DNA from: Megalonaias nervosa
Taxonomy: Eukaryota; Mollusca; Bivalvia; Unionida; Unionidae
Assembly (NCBI GenBank): GCA_016617855.1
Contig: JAECUM010003306.1
Span: 62,001 to 126,000, forward strand
Direction of reading: 5' to 3'
DNA: 64,000 nucleotides
Shown in pieces: positions 60,251-64,000 of this stretch. Positions within the stretch are counted from its first letter, which is position 1, and every line of letters begins with the position of its first letter. The translations under genes were made by a program, and so were the position numbers. The notes under the pieces are model-generated. The model did no database searches. It saw only the letters and a list, made by a program, of their open reading frames with translations, and had not been told where the DNA came from.

Positions 60251-61799
60251 GTCCCACTACTGGTTGGTGATGCACAAAGGCACAATCTTAGAAATATGAA
60301 TAATTATATTAGAATTAATACTAGACTGACATTTTAACACCACTGGTAGGTAAGACAAGCAGAACAAACAGAAGATAAATCCATAAAATCAATGAAATAC
60401 AAGAATATAGCGATGAAGAAGAACCACGGACTATGGTGATGAATTTTGCACTTTTCTTGTGATTCTTATTTATGAGAATATACCAAGCATCGTTAGTACA
60501 TATTTGTCTTGAAATGTTCTTTGTTATGAAAACGTTACTGAAAATCTCATTACAAATAAAGTCATTACTTGTTTGATAGCAAGTGTATGGTGTTAGATAG
60601 GAGATAACTAAGTTTTGGTCGCAATACCGGTTTCGTTGGTTAGTGAGAATGGGATGAGAGTCTTTCAAAACAGCATGAAATGTTTAAAATCCCATATATG
60701 TCTTTCAGAATTTGTTTAAAATATTAACATTTTAGATTTAAATTATAAAATTAGTAAAACTAAAAAAGCATTTTGTCAATTTGTGCTGATGTTAGTCTTC
60801 GCTAAATTTGGTATAGCTCCTTGACAAGATCCAGCGATGACTGTGTCTCATAACGCTGTATGCGTCTAAGAAACCCATTAGCCAAATTGTTCTAAGGCAC
60901 TACCAAATTATTTTTCTTGCCTTATTCCGTGACAATATGGAGCTTTACTGACATCACCATACATATATAAACCGTGGATAAATCAATATAGTCACAAGGT
61001 AGGTCACTACACTTGACGTGCTGATGTTAGACTGTGGGGTGATCAATAGCAGATGACTGTGTTGGATAGTAAATGTAGTATATTGTTCATACCGTTGCAT
61101 CAATTATTTTGCAGTCATATTAGAGTAAAAAGAATAAATTTGAAGGTAACAAAGGTGTATAAGGATTTTATTATCGTCGCATGAAACTATATTTCGCGGT
61201 CAGGACTTGCAAATGTTGTACAATTGTTTGTGGGAAATATAGTAATAAGAAATCTCCTGACAATTCTGCATGAATGGAAGGTTGGTGTTTTTGAACTGAA
61301 TAAAACTGAAACGGATGGTAATATAGGAATGAAAAATTTGAATGTACATAACCTGATATAGAAATCTAAGACATAATAAGATGACCAGGATGTGGGTCTT
61401 TTTCAAAGAAAATTTTGAACAAATTTGTGAACAAGGTGATGTCAGCTTACTTATCTTTTAGCAGCCAGCCTAACATCAGGCAGACCACATAATTTCGAAG
61501 TCGAAAACCAATGTCCTGAAATCAGAACCAAGTAAACATGTTTACAAATATTATCTTAAATGTTATTCAACAATCATGGATACAAGTTAGCTATGTAATT
61601 CGCTGTTTACAAAATAACCCTCACAATCTACAATCATCGACTAAAGTTAAACTCACAATCTCAATATACGTAACACCGCCACGTATAAAAAACGAACTAT
61701 TTATGCAATAAAACTCTTTGACATATTAATAGCATATATATAATACTATACTAATAATATAGGTAGATGTCTAATAAATAAATATACTTAAAGCAATAT
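60251..61799. other. Non-coding interval
   Basis: No feature recognised. Confidence 0.4.
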
Positions 61800-62960
61800 A
61801 ACATTTCTCTACACATGAAAGTGTATCAATAATCAGATTTTATTTTCCCTTTATGTGCCTAATATCAATGCTTTACTCCTACAACATTAAAAACTCAATC
61901 TCAACAATCTCATCTCTGGTGATTGTCATTCATTTTGTTAATGAAAGTAAGGAGGTTGTGATTACTGAACAATAATTAGTGAAGGATCCAACTAATGTGC
62001 AAAGCGAATATCAAAGGCGGAAAACTCCTTCTTGATTGTGGATTCACTTTTCTGGTGCTTGTGTAATTATAAAAATAGCACTCTGGATACTACATACCAT
62101 AACTGTCTTCCCCCAAGCCCTACATCACTTGAATCAATTATATGACTGACTGGATCCGAAAGAACTGATGCACCTTTATGTATTGCATTTAAATTTATCA
62201 AACGTCTCCTCACATTTGTCAGTTCAATTAAAATTGGATTGCTTACTCTATCAGTTGGTCAGGGATTCAACAATAATGGAAGAATTGTAACAAACTTAAT
62301 TGATATTTATTGGCATTTGGAATTCAGAAATAACAACGGTCACACGTGTTGACATATTTTTGTGTTTCAAATTGTGCCAATGCTGTCATTGATTCTTGGC
62401 ATAGGAAATGAATCTGTTTTGGTGACGCTGTTCACTTTTCTACAGTCACTACTTACATGGAAAGTATTATCTGGTTTCAGCACAAGACAATAAGGTAAAC
62501 CCCAGTTACTTTTACCTGGTTCAATCAAATCATTCCCAGCAACTAGTGAATTTCTTTCTTTCAAAAATTCCTGCTTAAGATGATTCGGCCTGTAAGGATC
62601 CTGCTTAAAAGTGAAGAATCGACAAACGCAGAGTCATTGTAGATTTTATTTGTCGTGTTGGAACACCAGAGGACACGTGCTCATATTCACGTCATCGCTG
62701 TTTTAGTTTATTTTCTTCTCGTGGCAACAGATGTGAAAGTTTCTGGTCTAGATTGTTCATTATTTCTGAATTCCGAAGCCTGGTTAAAAAGGTCACTACA
62801 GTCAGATTTTATGCCTTAGTTTTAAATCCTCACTGTATGGGACAGACAACTAAACTGAGCGAATGGTTAACTGGATTATTTCTATCAACATGCTCCTTTA
62901 ATATATTCATACTTCAACTTTGAAATGGTTCCTTAACAGCAAACATCATGAATAAGATGA
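61800..62960 (-). pseudogene. Second Ty3/gypsy (Gmr1-like) relic
   Basis: On the minus strand, 62367-62564 encodes LIEPGKSNWGLPYCLVLKPD followed by SSDCRKVNSVTKTDSFPMP, the start of a gypsy reverse transcriptase. Upstream, near 62640-62740, a linker-like piece contains LLPREENKLKQR and then GVPTRQIKS. It corresponds to the linker of the relic at 51560-51640. The left end (61803-61840) also matches 50700-50740. Both copies are therefore of one family and in the same orientation. Confidence 0.7.
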
Positions 62961-64000
62961 TTACCAAAGAAACTGCTGAGAGGAAGACTTAATTGCAAGT
63001 GAAACATTGCGAGCCAAAGAATAGCCATCATCGAGCAGCATTCTCCAAAGTTTCTATCTATGCTCATCAAGATAGATCTTGACATCACTAAGGACACAAT
63101 ATATGAAATGTTCAACTAAGTATGAGCTGTCTGATGTTATCGTAACCTTGGTAATTCTTCTTTGTCTTTGTACCACCTATCAAGTAGTTGTTCTGATTCA
63201 CTTGCCAATTCGACATTGGTCTGTCCAGGTTCTGTTCTACATTTTCTCATGCATCAAGTACCAGATCATAAACCATCAAGACATATTCCTTAACCAAATT
63301 CACAATCAGTACTTTGTTGTATCGATAGTGAAGTGTATGATTCAAGAGCTTTGTAAATAAGTACACTTTATTATAAAAACGCTAATTCTCTGCTGGCCAT
63401 TGCAAATGTTCAGGATTTGTTTTCTCAGAATGGGGAAAGTATTCATCTACTTAGTTTTCTTTAAAAGTGGTGCTAACCTAAACTTTCTGGTAACATCAAA
63501 ACCTGAACCAGTTTATAACAGAGAAGAGTGCTTTCCGCCTCCAGCTCTAATGTTTCCATTTCTTCTTAATTTTCTTTGTCTCTGCATATGTATCTCCTCT
63601 CTTCATTTTGTTGCCTCTCCATTTCTACTCTCTTTTTTTTGTATTTCTGTCTCTTCCTTGTCGCTTTGCATTTGCCATTTTATCTTCCTGCCTGTGACCC
63701 TTTCCTTCTTCTGCAAATATATTTGTTTTTTCTTTTTTCGATTTTGTACTTCCATCATTTGTTTCTGAAGCTGAACCTTTCTTAACACTAGTTGCAAATG
63801 GTTTTGAAACTGCAATTTAATTTACTATACAGTCAGATTCATAAACGCTTGTCAGACCCAACGCACTTCACTCCTACAAATTCTTTATCACCAAATACTA
63901 AATCAATCTATACTCTACAGCTTGCTTAGTTAAAGAAGCCTACGCTTCAGAAAGATCGTACTGTCTAGCCAAGTTCAAGAATCTCGTCCTTTTTGAAAGA
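62961..64000. other. Non-coding interval with a pyrimidine-rich tract
   Basis: A strongly C/T-rich stretch at about 63540-63770 creates spurious open frames on both strands. No gene is supported. Confidence 0.45.

Noticed and set aside
63400..63815. Hydrophobic, cysteine-rich frame and its charged antisense
   Set aside because: Produced by a pyrimidine-rich low-complexity tract.

Overview
The window is AT-rich, repeat-dense animal DNA, most likely from a mollusc or another lophotrochozoan. The evidence is indirect: no intact host gene is visible. There are decayed LINEs, Gmr1-like Ty3/gypsy remnants with the integrase end upstream of the reverse transcriptase, two families of tRNA-headed SINEs, pogo/Tigger-like and hAT-like non-autonomous DNA elements, and many long TA, GT and CT microsatellites. 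The mollusc assignment rests on the general look of the SINEs and is an inference.

The centrepiece is a nearly 15.7-kb virus-like transposon at 18322-34010. It belongs to the Maverick/Polinton-adintovirus world. It has terminal inverted repeats of 199 and 169 bp and a 5-6 bp target duplication (CAAAG or TCAAAG). Recognisable genes are an A32/FtsK-type packaging ATPase, a zinc ribbon plus parvovirus-type phospholipase A2, a retroviral-type integrase, two HNH nucleases, a 1072-residue protein joining a family-B-like DNA polymerase to an SF1 helicase, a zinc-ribbon protein, a penton-like minor capsid protein, a small membrane protein, a tail-fibre-like protein, an adenain-type protease, a pX-like protein, a double-jelly-roll major capsid candidate, a pVI-like protein and a Q-rich coiled-coil protein. 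Replication, packaging and virion morphogenesis are therefore all represented.

Most virion genes, and the integrase, carry nonsense codons or frame breaks. The ATPase, polymerase-helicase, zinc protein, p140, membrane protein and pVI-like genes read open. The copy is therefore probably a fossil, although assembly errors at homopolymers could explain some breaks.

Between p140 and the penton-like gene lies a non-coding segment of about 1.2 kb (25528-26748). It holds four 37-nt hairpins with compensating stem changes, a short tandem array, a long multi-stem foldback and a tRNA-like pair of hairpins with A- and B-box-like motifs. This is the least explained structure in the window.

Layout: 1-2.66 kb LINE; 3.19-5.37 kb Tigger-like element; 8.48-12.30 kb repeat-filled element with a nested SINE; 13.6-14.25 kb RecQ-like fragment; 14.6 kb SINE; 15.1-17.7 kb second Tigger-like copy; 18.3-34.0 kb Maverick/adinto-like element; 34.8 and 36.5 kb SINEs; 36.9-38.9 kb L1/Tx1-like relic; 39.7 and 40.8 kb foldbacks; 43.9-44.4 kb degenerate satellite; 50.7-52 and 61.8-63 kb gypsy relics; 55.8 kb hAT-type MITE; 58.7-60.2 kb unidentified decayed coding remnant. 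The rest is AT-rich non-coding DNA.
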